Part shown: positions 1-8,105 of the stretch, piece after piece
How positions within the stretch are numbered: the first letter of the stretch is position 1
Layout: each line of letters begins with the position of its first letter
Assembly (NCBI GenBank): GCA_947452525.1
Contig: CANGCW010000019.1
Coordinates: forward strand, 1-12,182
Length of the DNA stretch: 12,182 nt
Direction: 5' to 3'
DNA from: Actinomycetota bacterium
Lineage (GTDB): Bacteria > Actinomycetota > Actinomycetes > Nanopelagicales > Nanopelagicaceae
Made by a program: the position numbers and the translations under genes
The notes under the pieces: generated by a model
Told to the model about the DNA's origin: nothing
Databases searched by the model: none
Seen by the model: only the letters and a program-made list of their open reading frames with translations

Positions 1-554
1 CGAGAGTCAAGTGCAACTGCATCGCGAAGTGCACGTGCAACAGCCTTGAACTGCGCCTCGAAGACGTGATGAGCATTGCGACCTTCAAGCACTCGAACGT
101 GAAGCGCGATACGCGCCTCAGCAATAATTGACTCCCAGATATGGCGACCGAGAGTTGTGTCGAAAGTTCCGATTAACTCCACGATCTCTGGTTGACGGTG
201 CACAAGGTATGGACGGCCAGAGAGATCGACCGCAGCCTGCACAAGAACCTCATCAAGTGGAACCATTGCATCGCCGAAGCGACGAATGCCCGCCTTGTCG
301 CCGAGCGCCTCACGGAGCGCCTGACCAAAAGCGAGTGAAGTATCTTCAACTGTGTGATGTGAGTCGACATCAATATCGCCCACGGTCTTTACGGTGAGAT
401 CAAAGCCAGCATGCTTACCGAGTTGGGAGAGCATGTGATCAAAGAATGGAACGCCAGTATCGATATCGATAGCACCGCTTCCATCAAGTAGAAGATGAAC
501 GCTTACCTCAGACTCTTTAGTCTTCCGGACCACCGTTGCACTACGTGTTGTCAT
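1..554 (-). CDS. hisB: Imidazoleglycerol-phosphate dehydratase, 3' end missing (partial)
   Basis: This enzyme dehydrates imidazole glycerol phosphate to imidazole acetol phosphate in cytoplasmic histidine synthesis, the step just before HisC. The 184 codons present start [15 protein letters not shown] and run off the left edge. The family is usually about 195-200 residues, so roughly 12-16 residues are missing. Family motifs are intact: FFDHML at 37-42, DSHHTVED at 64-71 and AHHVFEA at 161-167. The paired HHxxE motifs supply the manganese ligands. It is the monofunctional type, with no N-terminal phosphatase domain. The ATG overlaps the hisC TGA as ATGA, and an AGGAG at 560-564 sits five bases upstream, inside the end of hisC, so translation is probably coupled. 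Identification is firm. Confidence 0.96.
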   Translation of the reverse strand, partial: MTTRSATVVRKTKESEVSVHLLLDGSGAIDIDTGVPFFDHMLSQLGKHAGFDLTVKTVGDIDVDSHHTVEDTSLAFGQALREALGDKAGIRRFGDAMVPLDEVLVQAAVDLSGRPYLVHRQPEIVELIGTFDTTLGRHIWESIIAEARIALHVRVLEGRNAHHVFEAQFKAVARALRDAVALDS

Positions 555-1687
555 CGCTTCTCCTCTTGTCTATTCTGCAATTGAAAATCTTCTGCGACCT
601 TAAGAAAGAGATCATTCTCCTGGACAGTGCCCACTGTTACTCGGAGAAAACCTTCTAGTCCAACATCCCTGATAAGTACCCCGCGTTCGAGGAAGAAGCT
701 CCACGCATCATGTGATGTCGTCGAGCGGTCAGCCGGAAGAGCAAAAAGGATGAAATTCGATGCGGAAGGAGATGGGCGATAACCATGCGAAGTGAGCGTC
801 GAAGCAACCCGCTCGCGCTCTTCAATGAGCAAATCAATCTCTCTTTGGAGGGTCTTAGCAAAGTCAACAGCAACAGCCGCGGCCGCCTGAGTTAAGGCGC
901 TGAGATGGTACGGGAGTCGAGTAACCAACATTGCATCGATTGCTGCCTCAGAAGCCACCAAGTAGCCAACGCGGGCGCCTGCAAATGCAAAGGCTTTACT
1001 CATAGTTCTGCTGACCACAACATGTGGGAACTCAGCAATGAGAGTGACCGCAGATCTCTCGGATGAGAACTCCGCGTAAGCCTCATCGACCACTAGAAGT
1101 GATTCAATTTCTCCACACACTCTTGCGAGCTCGCGAATATCTGCAAGCGGCGTACTTGAACCTGTTGGATTGTTCGGAGTTGTGATAAAGACAATCGATG
1201 GACGTACTCGGGAAATTTCACTCACCGCGCGACCGATATCGAGCGAGAAGTCTTGATTTCGCAGGCCAGACTCCCAGCCCGTGCCGGTTGTCTTGGCAAT
1301 CAGCGGATGGACGGAATACGAGGGCGTGAAGCCGAGTGCGGTTCGGCCCGCTCCTCCACAGGCGAGCATGATCGTTTGAATAATTTCATTAGAGCCATTG
1401 GCCGCCCAAATATTCTTTATTCCAAAGCTAGTACCTGATAGACCATTGATATATGTAGCCAACTTTTGACGGAGAGCCACGGCATCACGATCTGGGTATC
1501 TATTGAGGTTCTTAACAACCTTGGAGATTTCATCAACAATCGTCGAAGCGACCTCATCAGGGAGAGGAAATGGATTCTCATTTGTATTCAGTTGCACTAC
1601 ATCGGTGATCTGGGGCGCACCATAAGGCGTCAACTCTCTTAAGTCATCGCGCAGTGGCAACCAGCTCGGCCAAGTGTTACTTGCCAT
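551..1687 (-). CDS. hisC: Histidinol-phosphate aminotransferase (PLP-dependent)
   Basis: This fold-type I aminotransferase transfers an amino group from glutamate to imidazole acetol phosphate, giving histidinol phosphate. It has 378 residues from the ATG at 1687. Visible motifs are NENPFPLP near residue 36, NGSNE at 97-101, NNPTG at 172-176, DEAY at 201-204 and [18 protein letters not shown], in which K231 is the PLP lysine and R239 a phosphate ligand. RVTVGT near the C-terminus contains R349, the likely substrate carboxylate arginine. The frame is open upstream to an ATG at 1744, but those 19 extra residues lie inside hisD and do not resemble the family. The chosen start overlaps the hisD stop by 11 bases. 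Only a weak GGA lies upstream, so coupling to hisD translation is likely. An aromatic-acid aminotransferase is the close alternative, but the his context decides. Confidence 0.95.
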   Translation of the reverse strand: MASNTWPSWLPLRDDLRELTPYGAPQITDVVQLNTNENPFPLPDEVASTIVDEISKVVKNLNRYPDRDAVALRQKLATYINGLSGTSFGIKNIWAANGSNEIIQTIMLACGGAGRTALGFTPSYSVHPLIAKTTGTGWESGLRNQDFSLDIGRAVSEISRVRPSIVFITTPNNPTGSSTPLADIRELARVCGEIESLLVVDEAYAEFSSERSAVTLIAEFPHVVVSRTMSKAFAFAGARVGYLVASEAAIDAMLVTRLPYHLSALTQAAAAVAVDFAKTLQREIDLLIEERERVASTLTSHGYRPSPSASNFILFALPADRSTTSHDAWSFFLERGVLIRDVGLEGFLRVTVGTVQENDLFLKVAEDFQLQNRQEEKR

Positions 1688-3011
1688 TGAGCGAGTCCAA
1701 TCGCGCAGAGATCGCTTCACCGTGCGCTGGAAGATCCTCAGCATTTGCCAACGTGATCACATTTGCAGCGATGCCAACGAACGCGCTCTCGTTATATTCA
1801 ATGAATGTGACGCCTTTGAGGAAGCTCTGGACTGAGAGACCACTCGAATGGCATGCACAACCGCCGGTCGGAAGCACATGGTTCGACCCGGCAGAGTAAT
1901 CACCTAGTGAAACGGGTGAGAATCGACCTACAAATACAGCTCCAGCGTTGCGAATTTCGCGAGAACGCTCCGCCGCGCCTTCGAATATCAATTCCAAGTG
2001 TTCAGCCGCATACGCATTCACGACATCTAGACCTTGGTCAATCGAGTCCACCAGCACTAGTGCTGATTGAATTCCTGAAAGCGCAATCGAGATTCGTTCA
2101 CTGTGCTTTGTTTCAGCAACGCGCTTAATGACCTCGCGCTCAACTGCGTCTAAGAAATTTTGAGAAGGCGAGACAAGTACAGCTGCTGCAATCGTGTCGT
2201 GTTCTGCCTGACTAATGAGGTCAGACGCAACCTCAGATGCGATTGCGCTCTCATCAGCAAGTACAGCGATCTCGGTTGGACCAGCTTCTGAGTCAATTCC
2301 AATTACGCCACGGAGTGCGCGCTTTGCTGCCGCCACATAAATATTTCCTGGACCGGTCACCATATCTGCCTTTTCGCAGAGTCCTTCGACGCCGTAGGCA
2401 AACATTGCAATCGCTTGCGCGCCGCCGACTGCATAGACCTCATCGACGCCTAAGAGTTCGCAAGCTGCAAGAATGGTTGGGTGCGGGTAGCCACCAAACT
2501 CCTTCTGAGGCGGCGATGCCACAGCGATACTAGGCACATTTGCAATCTGCGCCGGTACAACATTCATTACTACTGAGCTCGGATAGACCGCTCTTCCACC
2601 CGGAACGTAGAGGCCAACGCGATCGACGGGAATCCAACGCTGCTCAACAACTCCTCCATCCACAACACTTGTCGTTATGGATGAACGGGCCTGATCCGCA
2701 TGGCCGCGTCTCACTCGACGAATCGCCTCTTCAAGAGCCGATCGAATTTCTGGATCTAGGTTTGCGAGTGCATCCTTCAGGACTTCACGTGGAACGCGGA
2801 TCTGCGTTGGCGCAATGCCATCAAAACGCTCACCTAGTGCAATGAGAGTGGCGGCGTCACCATTCTTTACATCTTCAAGGATGGGGGCGATTGCGAGGAG
2901 CGCTGCATCAATATCCATCTCGGCCCGGGGTAACGTCTTCTGATAGCCAGCCTTGCCCAGCGCTTGACCACGGAGATCGACTCTTCGGAGCGTTGGTATA
3001 GGTGGATTCAC
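1677..3011 (-). CDS. hisD: Histidinol dehydrogenase
   Basis: This zinc enzyme catalyses the last two oxidations of histidine synthesis, histidinol to histidinal to histidine, using NAD. The 444-residue length is normal. The VPGG stretch at 136-139, GGAQAIA at 196-202, TGPGN at 219-223 and the segment [13 protein letters not shown] match the family. Zinc ligands are visible at Q268, H271, D371 and H430, and the catalytic pair E337-H338 sits in AYAAEHLEL; all match the classic E. coli positions by motif. The start is GTG at 3011. It gives the expected short lead into LRRVDLRG, and no in-frame ATG fits better. No Shine-Dalgarno sequence precedes it, but a TAGAAT box six bases upstream suggests a leaderless mRNA. 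It is the first gene of hisD-hisC-hisB. Confidence 0.97.
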   Translation of the reverse strand: MNPPIPTLRRVDLRGQALGKAGYQKTLPRAEMDIDAALLAIAPILEDVKNGDAATLIALGERFDGIAPTQIRVPREVLKDALANLDPEIRSALEEAIRRVRRGHADQARSSITTSVVDGGVVEQRWIPVDRVGLYVPGGRAVYPSSVVMNVVPAQIANVPSIAVASPPQKEFGGYPHPTILAACELLGVDEVYAVGGAQAIAMFAYGVEGLCEKADMVTGPGNIYVAAAKRALRGVIGIDSEAGPTEIAVLADESAIASEVASDLISQAEHDTIAAAVLVSPSQNFLDAVEREVIKRVAETKHSERISIALSGIQSALVLVDSIDQGLDVVNAYAAEHLELIFEGAAERSREIRNAGAVFVGRFSPVSLGDYSAGSNHVLPTGGCACHSSGLSVQSFLKGVTFIEYNESAFVGIAANVITLANAEDLPAHGEAISARLDSLNGK

Positions 3012-3023
3012 CCCGTAATTCTA
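3012..3023 (-). promoter_or_regulatory. Candidate -10 box for leaderless hisD transcription
   Basis: On the minus strand, TAGAAT at 3023-3018 fits the actinobacterial TANNNT -10 consensus. It is followed by the six bases TACGGG and then the hisD GTG. This spacing puts transcription start at or next to the start codon. No purine-rich ribosome-binding site lies in the 20 bases upstream of the GTG. The -35 region is poor: TGAATT sits at a 17-base spacer. Leaderless genes are common in Actinobacteria. This is inference from spacing and the absence of a Shine-Dalgarno sequence. Confidence 0.5.
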
Positions 3024-3043
3024 CTTTGGGCGGATTGGGTAAT

Positions 3044-3062
3044 TCACCTTAATAAGTGGTGA
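3044..3062. repeat. Short dyad upstream of the hisD promoter
   Basis: TCACC and GGTGA form a perfect five-base inverted repeat around a nine-base spacer, just after the dnaE stop and touching the -35 region of the putative hisD promoter. It could be an operator half-site pair or a weak dnaE terminator. It lacks a following U-run on the minus strand, which argues against intrinsic termination. A five-base dyad can occur by chance. Confidence 0.25.
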
Positions 3063-3067
3063 GCGTA

Positions 3068-6000
3068 TTAATTAATGAGACAGGAGGGGCCGAGAAGCTG
3101 TTTCAGGTCGGCCGAGAGGCTTGGTGAAGCTGTCACCATGAGGGATGAGTCGAGTTTCATCACGACGCCGCCCTTGCCATCTTCGAGTTTCAAGTGGACC
3201 TCACGCGCGCCCGGGTGAGAGCGGAGGACCTCTTTCATGCGCTCAACGAGAGGAGGCGTGATTCTGCTCGACTCAATGGTGATGAGTAGTGGACCCGTTG
3301 GCGCAGCGGAGATATCAGGCATCGTCATATCGAGCGCGGTAAATCGCATATTCTCTTCACGCTTGTCGAGGCGGCCGCGAATAACGACAACGCGATCCTC
3401 AACCAGGTTGAGCGCATGCGCGGTGTAAGTCTTAGCAAAGAAGAGGGCTTCGACGGCACCTTCTAGATCCTCAAGAGTGACGATAGCCCAAGCATTTCCA
3501 TTCTTCGCAATCTTTCGTTGCACACCAGTGATGAGGCCACCGATTGTTACAGTCGTCTCTTGCGCTAATGAATCATCCGAAAGCTGACTTATTGGCATAT
3601 CTACCATCGAGCGGAGAATGTGCTCAACGCCTAACAATGGATGATCAGATACATAGAGACCGAGCATCTCTCGCTCATAAGAGAGCAGCAGAGTCTTATC
3701 CCACTCCTGAGTTGGAACTGCGATGCCCGTTGAAGATTGAGTTGGATCGGTTGGCGCTGGCGCATCTCCGAAGAGATCGAATTGACCTATCTCTTCTGCT
3801 CGCCGCGCCTCATTCGCAACATCAATCGCTTCAAGGTAGATGCTCATCAGGCCGCGGCGTGTATGACCAAGAGAATCAAAAGCTCCAGCTTTGATGAGAG
3901 CTTCGACGGTCTTCTTGTTGCACGCCTGTTGGTCTACCTTTGAAAGGAAATCAAAGAATGAGGTGTAGGCGCCTTTTGCTTTTCGGCTCTCAACAATCGA
4001 ATTCGTAACGTTTTCGCCCACGTTGCGGATCGCGCTCATACCAAAGCGAATATCTTTCCCAATCGGACGGTAGTTAGATTCAGATGCATTCACATCAGGA
4101 GGTAATACAGCGATACCCATACGGCGACATTCGTTGAGATAGAGCGCGCTCTTATCCTTATCATCGCGAACACTTGTAAGAAGCGCTGCCATGTATTCCG
4201 TCGGATAGTTCGCTTTGAGATAGGCAGTCCAGAACGAGACCACTCCATATCCGGCGCTATGAGCACGGTTAAATGCATAATCAGCGAAGGGAAGCAGTGT
4301 CTCCCACAACTTCTTAATCGCCTCTGCCGAGAAGCCATTCTCCTTCATGCCTTGTTCGAAGGAGACATACTCCTTATCCAGAATCTCTTTCTGTTTCTTT
4401 CCCATCGCCTTACGGAGAAGATCCGCACGACCGAGTGAGAATCCCGCGACCTTCTGAGCAATCGCCATAACCTGCTCTTGATACACAATGAGTCCATAAG
4501 TATCGCCGAGAATCTCTTGCAGCGGCTCGGAGAGCTCAGGGTGAATTGGCTCTACCTTCTGTCGCTTATTCTTTCGATCGGCGTAATCTGTATGTGCATT
4601 GACACCCATCGGTCCTGGGCGGTAGAGAGCAATAACCGCGGAGATATCTTCGAACGAATCGGGAACCATCTGACGGAGAAGGGAACGCATCGGCCCACCA
4701 TCAAGCTGGAATACGCCGAGCGTGTCACCGCGACCAAGCAATTCAAATGTCTTCGCATCACTGAGTTCAAGATCCTCGAGCTTTACGATAATCCCCTGGT
4801 TCGCTTGGATGTTAATGAGTGCATCATCGAGGACAGAGAGATTTCGAAGACCCAAGAAGTCCATTTTGAGTAGCCCAATACTTTCGCAAGCGCCCATATC
4901 CCACTGAGTGATAATCGCGCCATCAGCTTCACGGCGTTGGATGGGAACAACGTCAAGGAGCGGGTACTTACTCAGGATTACGCCGGCAGCATGTACTCCC
5001 CACTGTCGTTTCAGACCCTCTAGACCGCGTGCAGTATCAACAATTCTCTGAGCATCAGGGTCTGTCTCGTACAGGGTTCTGAACTCTTGCGCCTCGTCGT
5101 AACGATCATCCTTAGGATTGAATACACCAGCAAGTGAAATGTCTTTACCCATGACCGTTGGCGGCAGCGCCTTTGTGATCTTGTCGCCAATTGCATATGG
5201 GTATCCAAGTACGCGAGTCGAATCCTTAATCGCTGCCTTGGATTTAATGTTGCTATACGTAATGATCTGAGCAACGCGATCCTCACCATACTTATCGGTC
5301 GCGTACTGAATCATCTCGCTGCGACGGCGCTCGTCAAAGTCCAAATCGATATCAGGCATGGAGATACGTTCTGGATTTAAGAAGCGTTCGAAGAGTAGTC
5401 CGTGATGGATTGGATCAAGCTGAGTAATTCCGAGTGCGTATGAGACGAGAGATCCTGCAGCTGATCCACGACCTGGACCAACGCGAATCCCAACTTCGCG
5501 CGCATGCTCGCAGAGATCTGCAACGACAAGGAAGTAGCCCGGGAAGCCCATCTTGATCATGACATCGAGCTCATAGTTGAGGCGCTCTAAATGGGCACCA
5601 GGAATGGTGCCGCCCATCTTCTCGGCCAGGCCCTTCATCGCAAGTGTGCGGAGCCAACTCTCCTCCGTCTCCCCTTTGGGGACGGTGAACTGAGGAAGTA
5701 GATTCTCGTGGTCGCGCATCGTTGTATTGCAACGTTCTGCAATGAGAAGCGTGTTATCACAGGCTTCTGGGAACTCAGCAAAGATCTCGCGCATCTGCTG
5801 TGCGCTCTTCACATAGAACTGATCGGTATCGAACTTAAAACGCTTTGGGTCGGCCAAGGTTGAGCCTGACTGCACACAGAGAAGTGCCTCGTGCGCTGCT
5901 GCATCCTCATGCTTTGTATAGTGAAGGTCATTTGTCGCTAAGAATGGGATTCCCATATCTTTACCGAGTTTGATGAGATCCTTCTTGACGCGGCTCTCAA

Positions 6001-6583
6001 TCTCAATGCCGTGATCCATAAGCTCGAGATAGAAATTCTCTTTACCGTAGATATCACGGAGTTGGCTCGCTGCTTCTTTGGCTTCGCGCATTGCGCCCAT
6101 GCGAAGACGCGTTTGAATCTCTCCACCTGGGCAACCCGTTGTAGCAATAATTCCTTTGGAGTACTTGGCAATCAACTCTCTATCGATACGAGCCTTGTAG
6201 TAGAAACCCTCAAGCGATGCGAGCGATGAGAGACGAAAGAGATTTTCAAGGCCAACATTGTTCTCTGCGAGAATCGTCATGTGGGTGTATGCACCACCAC
6301 CCGAGACATCGTCCTCGCCGCCCTCAGCCCACTTCACTCGCTTCTTTTCGAAGCGGCTCTCTGGGGCAACGTAAGCCTCCATGCCGATAATTGGCTTTAC
6401 TCCAGCTTTACGGGCCTGCTTATCAAATTCATATGCACCGAAGACATTTCCATGATCGGTGATTGCGATCGCTGGCATCTCTTGGCGAGCGACCTCTTCG
6501 ACAAGCTCCTTAACGCGCGCAGCACCATCGAGCATCGAGTACTCAGTATGTACGTGGAGGTGTACGAAGGATGAATCAGTCAC
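3068..6583 (-). CDS. dnaE: DNA polymerase III alpha subunit (replicative, DnaE1 type)
   Basis: This is the polymerase subunit that copies the chromosome; 1171 residues is normal for actinobacterial DnaE1. The PHP domain covers about residues 6-230. The nine ligand positions known from mycobacterial DnaE1 appear kept: H10, H12, D19, H44, E69, H101, C151, D219 and H221. A PHP 3'-5' proofreading exonuclease is therefore likely active. The palm carries PDIDLDF with D411 and D413, plus KMDF with D575, the catalytic aspartates. GPGRGSAAGS at 369-378 and FNRAHSAGYG at 771-780 are family hallmarks. A helix-hairpin-helix region lies near 880-910. QFDLF at 934-938 fits the clamp-binding motif. An OB fold lies near 1010-1090 (TVTIGGLITG). 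No intein is present. The start is GTG at 6583 with no Shine-Dalgarno. The gene follows rluD after 24 bases. Confidence 0.98.
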   Translation of the reverse strand: MTDSSFVHLHVHTEYSMLDGAARVKELVEEVARQEMPAIAITDHGNVFGAYEFDKQARKAGVKPIIGMEAYVAPESRFEKKRVKWAEGGEDDVSGGGAYTHMTILAENNVGLENLFRLSSLASLEGFYYKARIDRELIAKYSKGIIATTGCPGGEIQTRLRMGAMREAKEAASQLRDIYGKENFYLELMDHGIEIESRVKKDLIKLGKDMGIPFLATNDLHYTKHEDAAAHEALLCVQSGSTLADPKRFKFDTDQFYVKSAQQMREIFAEFPEACDNTLLIAERCNTTMRDHENLLPQFTVPKGETEESWLRTLAMKGLAEKMGGTIPGAHLERLNYELDVMIKMGFPGYFLVVADLCEHAREVGIRVGPGRGSAAGSLVSYALGITQLDPIHHGLLFERFLNPERISMPDIDLDFDERRRSEMIQYATDKYGEDRVAQIITYSNIKSKAAIKDSTRVLGYPYAIGDKITKALPPTVMGKDISLAGVFNPKDDRYDEAQEFRTLYETDPDAQRIVDTARGLEGLKRQWGVHAAGVILSKYPLLDVVPIQRREADGAIITQWDMGACESIGLLKMDFLGLRNLSVLDDALINIQANQGIIVKLEDLELSDAKTFELLGRGDTLGVFQLDGGPMRSLLRQMVPDSFEDISAVIALYRPGPMGVNAHTDYADRKNKRQKVEPIHPELSEPLQEILGDTYGLIVYQEQVMAIAQKVAGFSLGRADLLRKAMGKKQKEILDKEYVSFEQGMKENGFSAEAIKKLWETLLPFADYAFNRAHSAGYGVVSFWTAYLKANYPTEYMAALLTSVRDDKDKSALYLNECRRMGIAVLPPDVNASESNYRPIGKDIRFGMSAIRNVGENVTNSIVESRKAKGAYTSFFDFLSKVDQQACNKKTVEALIKAGAFDSLGHTRRGLMSIYLEAIDVANEARRAEEIGQFDLFGDAPAPTDPTQSSTGIAVPTQEWDKTLLLSYEREMLGLYVSDHPLLGVEHILRSMVDMPISQLSDDSLAQETTVTIGGLITGVQRKIAKNGNAWAIVTLEDLEGAVEALFFAKTYTAHALNLVEDRVVVIRGRLDKREENMRFTALDMTMPDISAAPTGPLLITIESSRITPPLVERMKEVLRSHPGAREVHLKLEDGKGGVVMKLDSSLMVTASPSLSADLKQLLGPSCLIN

Positions 6584-6600
6584 GAATCGAGAGATTACTA
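6584..6600 (-). promoter_or_regulatory. Possible -10 box upstream of dnaE
   Basis: On the minus strand, TAATCT at 6597-6592 matches TANNNT and lies eight bases before the dnaE GTG. The 24-base gap after rluD has no convincing Shine-Dalgarno sequence, so either a leaderless dnaE transcript or reinitiation after rluD is needed. No -35 element is visible at 17 bases. The box is short, so the evidence is weak. Confidence 0.3.
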
Positions 6601-6607
6601 CTGCTTC

Positions 6608-7558
6608 TTAGATTGCATGGTTATTGGCTTCAAGCTGAGCGAGCGAGCGTGTCAGGTCAGCCGGATATGGGGACTCAAAGTGAAGCAACTCACCCGTAAT
6701 CGGGTGGGTCAGGCTCAACTTCTTGGCGTGGAGCCATGGGCGCGCGATCTTGAGGTTCTGGGCAAGAGATGGGTCGGCCCCATACGTCATATCCCCCACA
6801 AGTGGATGGTGTAGCGCTGAGAAGTGGACACGAATCTGATGTGTGCGACCTGTCTCCAATTCGATCTCAAGGAGAGTTACTGCTGGGAAGTATTCCAACG
6901 CCTTGTAGTGGGTGATGCTTGGCTTGCCATCAGCAACAACCGCAAAGCGATAATCCTCGCGAGGATGGCGATCGATAGGAGCATCGATGGTTCCCTCTGA
7001 TGGATCCATATGTCCTTGTGCAAGTGCGTGATAAACCTTCGAGACAGTGCGCTCTCTGAATTGATCCTTCAAACTTGAATAAGACTTCTCATCTTTAGCG
7101 ACAACCATGAGACCGGTTGTTCCCACATCGAGGCGATGCACGATTCCTTGGCGCTCTGCCGCACCGCTGGTTGAGACGTTATATCCAGCGCCGATGATCG
7201 CGCCGATAACAGTTGCACCGGTCCAACCAGGGCTTGGGTGCGCTGCAATTCCTGCAGGTTTATCAATAACAATAATATGGTCATCGTTGTAGACCACCTT
7301 CAACTCATCAATCGGAGTCGAGGTAAGAGTTGGCTCAGCCTTCTCGGCCGGCATGACAATCTCAATCTTCTCGCCAATATTAACCCGGTCAGATTTAGAG
7401 AGGGGCTTGCCCTTGCGGCGGACTTCGCCAGCATCGATGAGATGTGAGACGCTCGAACGCGAGAGGTTGAGAATCGCTGCTAACGCAGCATCTACGCGTT
7501 CCCGGTCGTGGCTTTCTGAGACTTCGATGGTGCGAATCTCGCGCGAACTCTCACTCAT
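6608..7558 (-). CDS. RluA/RluD-family 23S rRNA pseudouridine synthase
   Basis: This cytoplasmic enzyme isomerises specific uridines in RNA to pseudouridine. It has 316 residues. An S4 RNA-binding domain covers about 18-70 (RVDAALAAILNLSRSSVSHL onward). The catalytic domain follows, with DKPAG at 99-103, HRLD at 141-144 containing the catalytic aspartate D144, and ETGRTHQIRVHF at 235-246. The S4 domain and length fit the RluD branch, which modifies the helix 69 loop of 23S rRNA, but the exact target cannot be read from sequence, so no symbol is given. The ATG overlaps the lspA TGA as ATGA, and AGGGGAG at 7564-7570 stands five bases upstream, so it is co-transcribed and probably translationally coupled with lspA. 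In actinobacteria this gene usually sits next to lspA. Confidence 0.93.
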   Translation of the reverse strand: MSESSREIRTIEVSESHDRERVDAALAAILNLSRSSVSHLIDAGEVRRKGKPLSKSDRVNIGEKIEIVMPAEKAEPTLTSTPIDELKVVYNDDHIIVIDKPAGIAAHPSPGWTGATVIGAIIGAGYNVSTSGAAERQGIVHRLDVGTTGLMVVAKDEKSYSSLKDQFRERTVSKVYHALAQGHMDPSEGTIDAPIDRHPREDYRFAVVADGKPSITHYKALEYFPAVTLLEIELETGRTHQIRVHFSALHHPLVGDMTYGADPSLAQNLKIARPWLHAKKLSLTHPITGELLHFESPYPADLTRSLAQLEANNHAI

Positions 7559-8073
7559 TTTCTCTCCCCTGACGACCCTAGGTGCGAACCACCCGATGGA
7601 ATTCCCCGCGCAATAAGCGCGACTACAAGGGCTGCACCGATAACTATAGAGGAATCGGCGATGTTAAAAGTTGGCCAATGCGAGAGATGAATCCAATCCA
7701 CAACCTCTCCGCGGAAATTTCCTGGAGTTCTCATGATTCGATCCACCATATTGCCTGCAATCCCACCGGTGATAAGCGCAGCTCCAACCTTCCAAGCAGT
7801 TGAGGTAAAACTGCGTCCTTTAAAGAGTATGAACCCCGCAACAAAGAGCGAGAAGAGCGAGAGCAGTAGCGTCTGGTTCGTTGCCATACTAAAAGCAGCG
7901 CCAGAGTTGTAGGCGAGGCGAAGAGTCAGAAGAGGTCCAATGATTCTTCGCTCGATATAACTTCCATCTGAAGAAATAAGAGCATGCTGTGCGATCGCCT
8001 TAGTGAGTTGATCGATTATTAATATCGCAACGAGAAGAGTGGCGACGAGATTCTTCTGCAGAACTCTCTTCAT
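7555..8073 (-). CDS. lspA: Lipoprotein signal peptidase (signal peptidase II)
   Basis: This inner-membrane aspartyl protease removes signal peptides from prolipoproteins after lipid attachment to the +1 cysteine. From the ATG at 8073 it has 172 residues, normal for the family. Four membrane helices can be seen, at about 8-24, 64-84, 95-111 and 138-156. Family motifs are DQLTK at 21-25, NSGAAFS at 56-62, GNMVDR at 107-112 and VVDWIHL followed by FNIADSS; D111 and D140 form the catalytic pair. The frame stays open to 8205, but that part overlaps the zinc-finger gene and lacks family similarity, so MKRVLQKN is the start. It lies between traR-like (32 bases upstream) and rluD-like (4-base overlap), the common actinobacterial order. 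Confidence 0.96.
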   Translation of the reverse strand: MKRVLQKNLVATLLVAILIIDQLTKAIAQHALISSDGSYIERRIIGPLLTLRLAYNSGAAFSMATNQTLLLSLFSLFVAGFILFKGRSFTSTAWKVGAALITGGIAGNMVDRIMRTPGNFRGEVVDWIHLSHWPTFNIADSSIVIGAALVVALIARGIPSGGSHLGSSGERK

Positions 8074-8096
8074 TACTTCACCATTATGTCCTTTTT
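8074..8096 (-). promoter_or_regulatory. Ribosome-binding region of lspA
   Basis: On the minus strand, GGTGA at 8082-8078, part of the extended anti-Shine-Dalgarno complement, lies four bases before the lspA ATG. A second purine tract, AAAAAGGA at 8096-8089, lies 15 bases away, rather far. An ATG between them opens only a three-codon frame ending in TAA that overlaps the lspA start. The arrangement supports 8073 as the start but is not a textbook site. Confidence 0.45.
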
Positions 8097-8105
8097 GAGA
8101 AGGCG

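Noticed and set aside
128..397. Plus-strand frame opposite hisB, and the other plus-strand frames in 1250-7620
   Set aside because: They lie opposite genes with strong family motifs, have no ribosome-binding sites or recognisable domains, and look like antisense shadows.
1688..1744. 19-codon N-terminal extension of hisC
   Set aside because: It lies within hisD, has no family similarity, and the ATG at 1687 gives the expected start and a short overlap.
3044..3062. Intrinsic terminator for dnaE
   Set aside because: The stem is only five pairs and is not followed by a U-run on the minus strand; it is kept only as a weak dyad.
3068..6583. Intein or split in dnaE
   Set aside because: The protein is collinear with the family through all catalytic motifs at normal length, with no extra endonuclease or splicing block.
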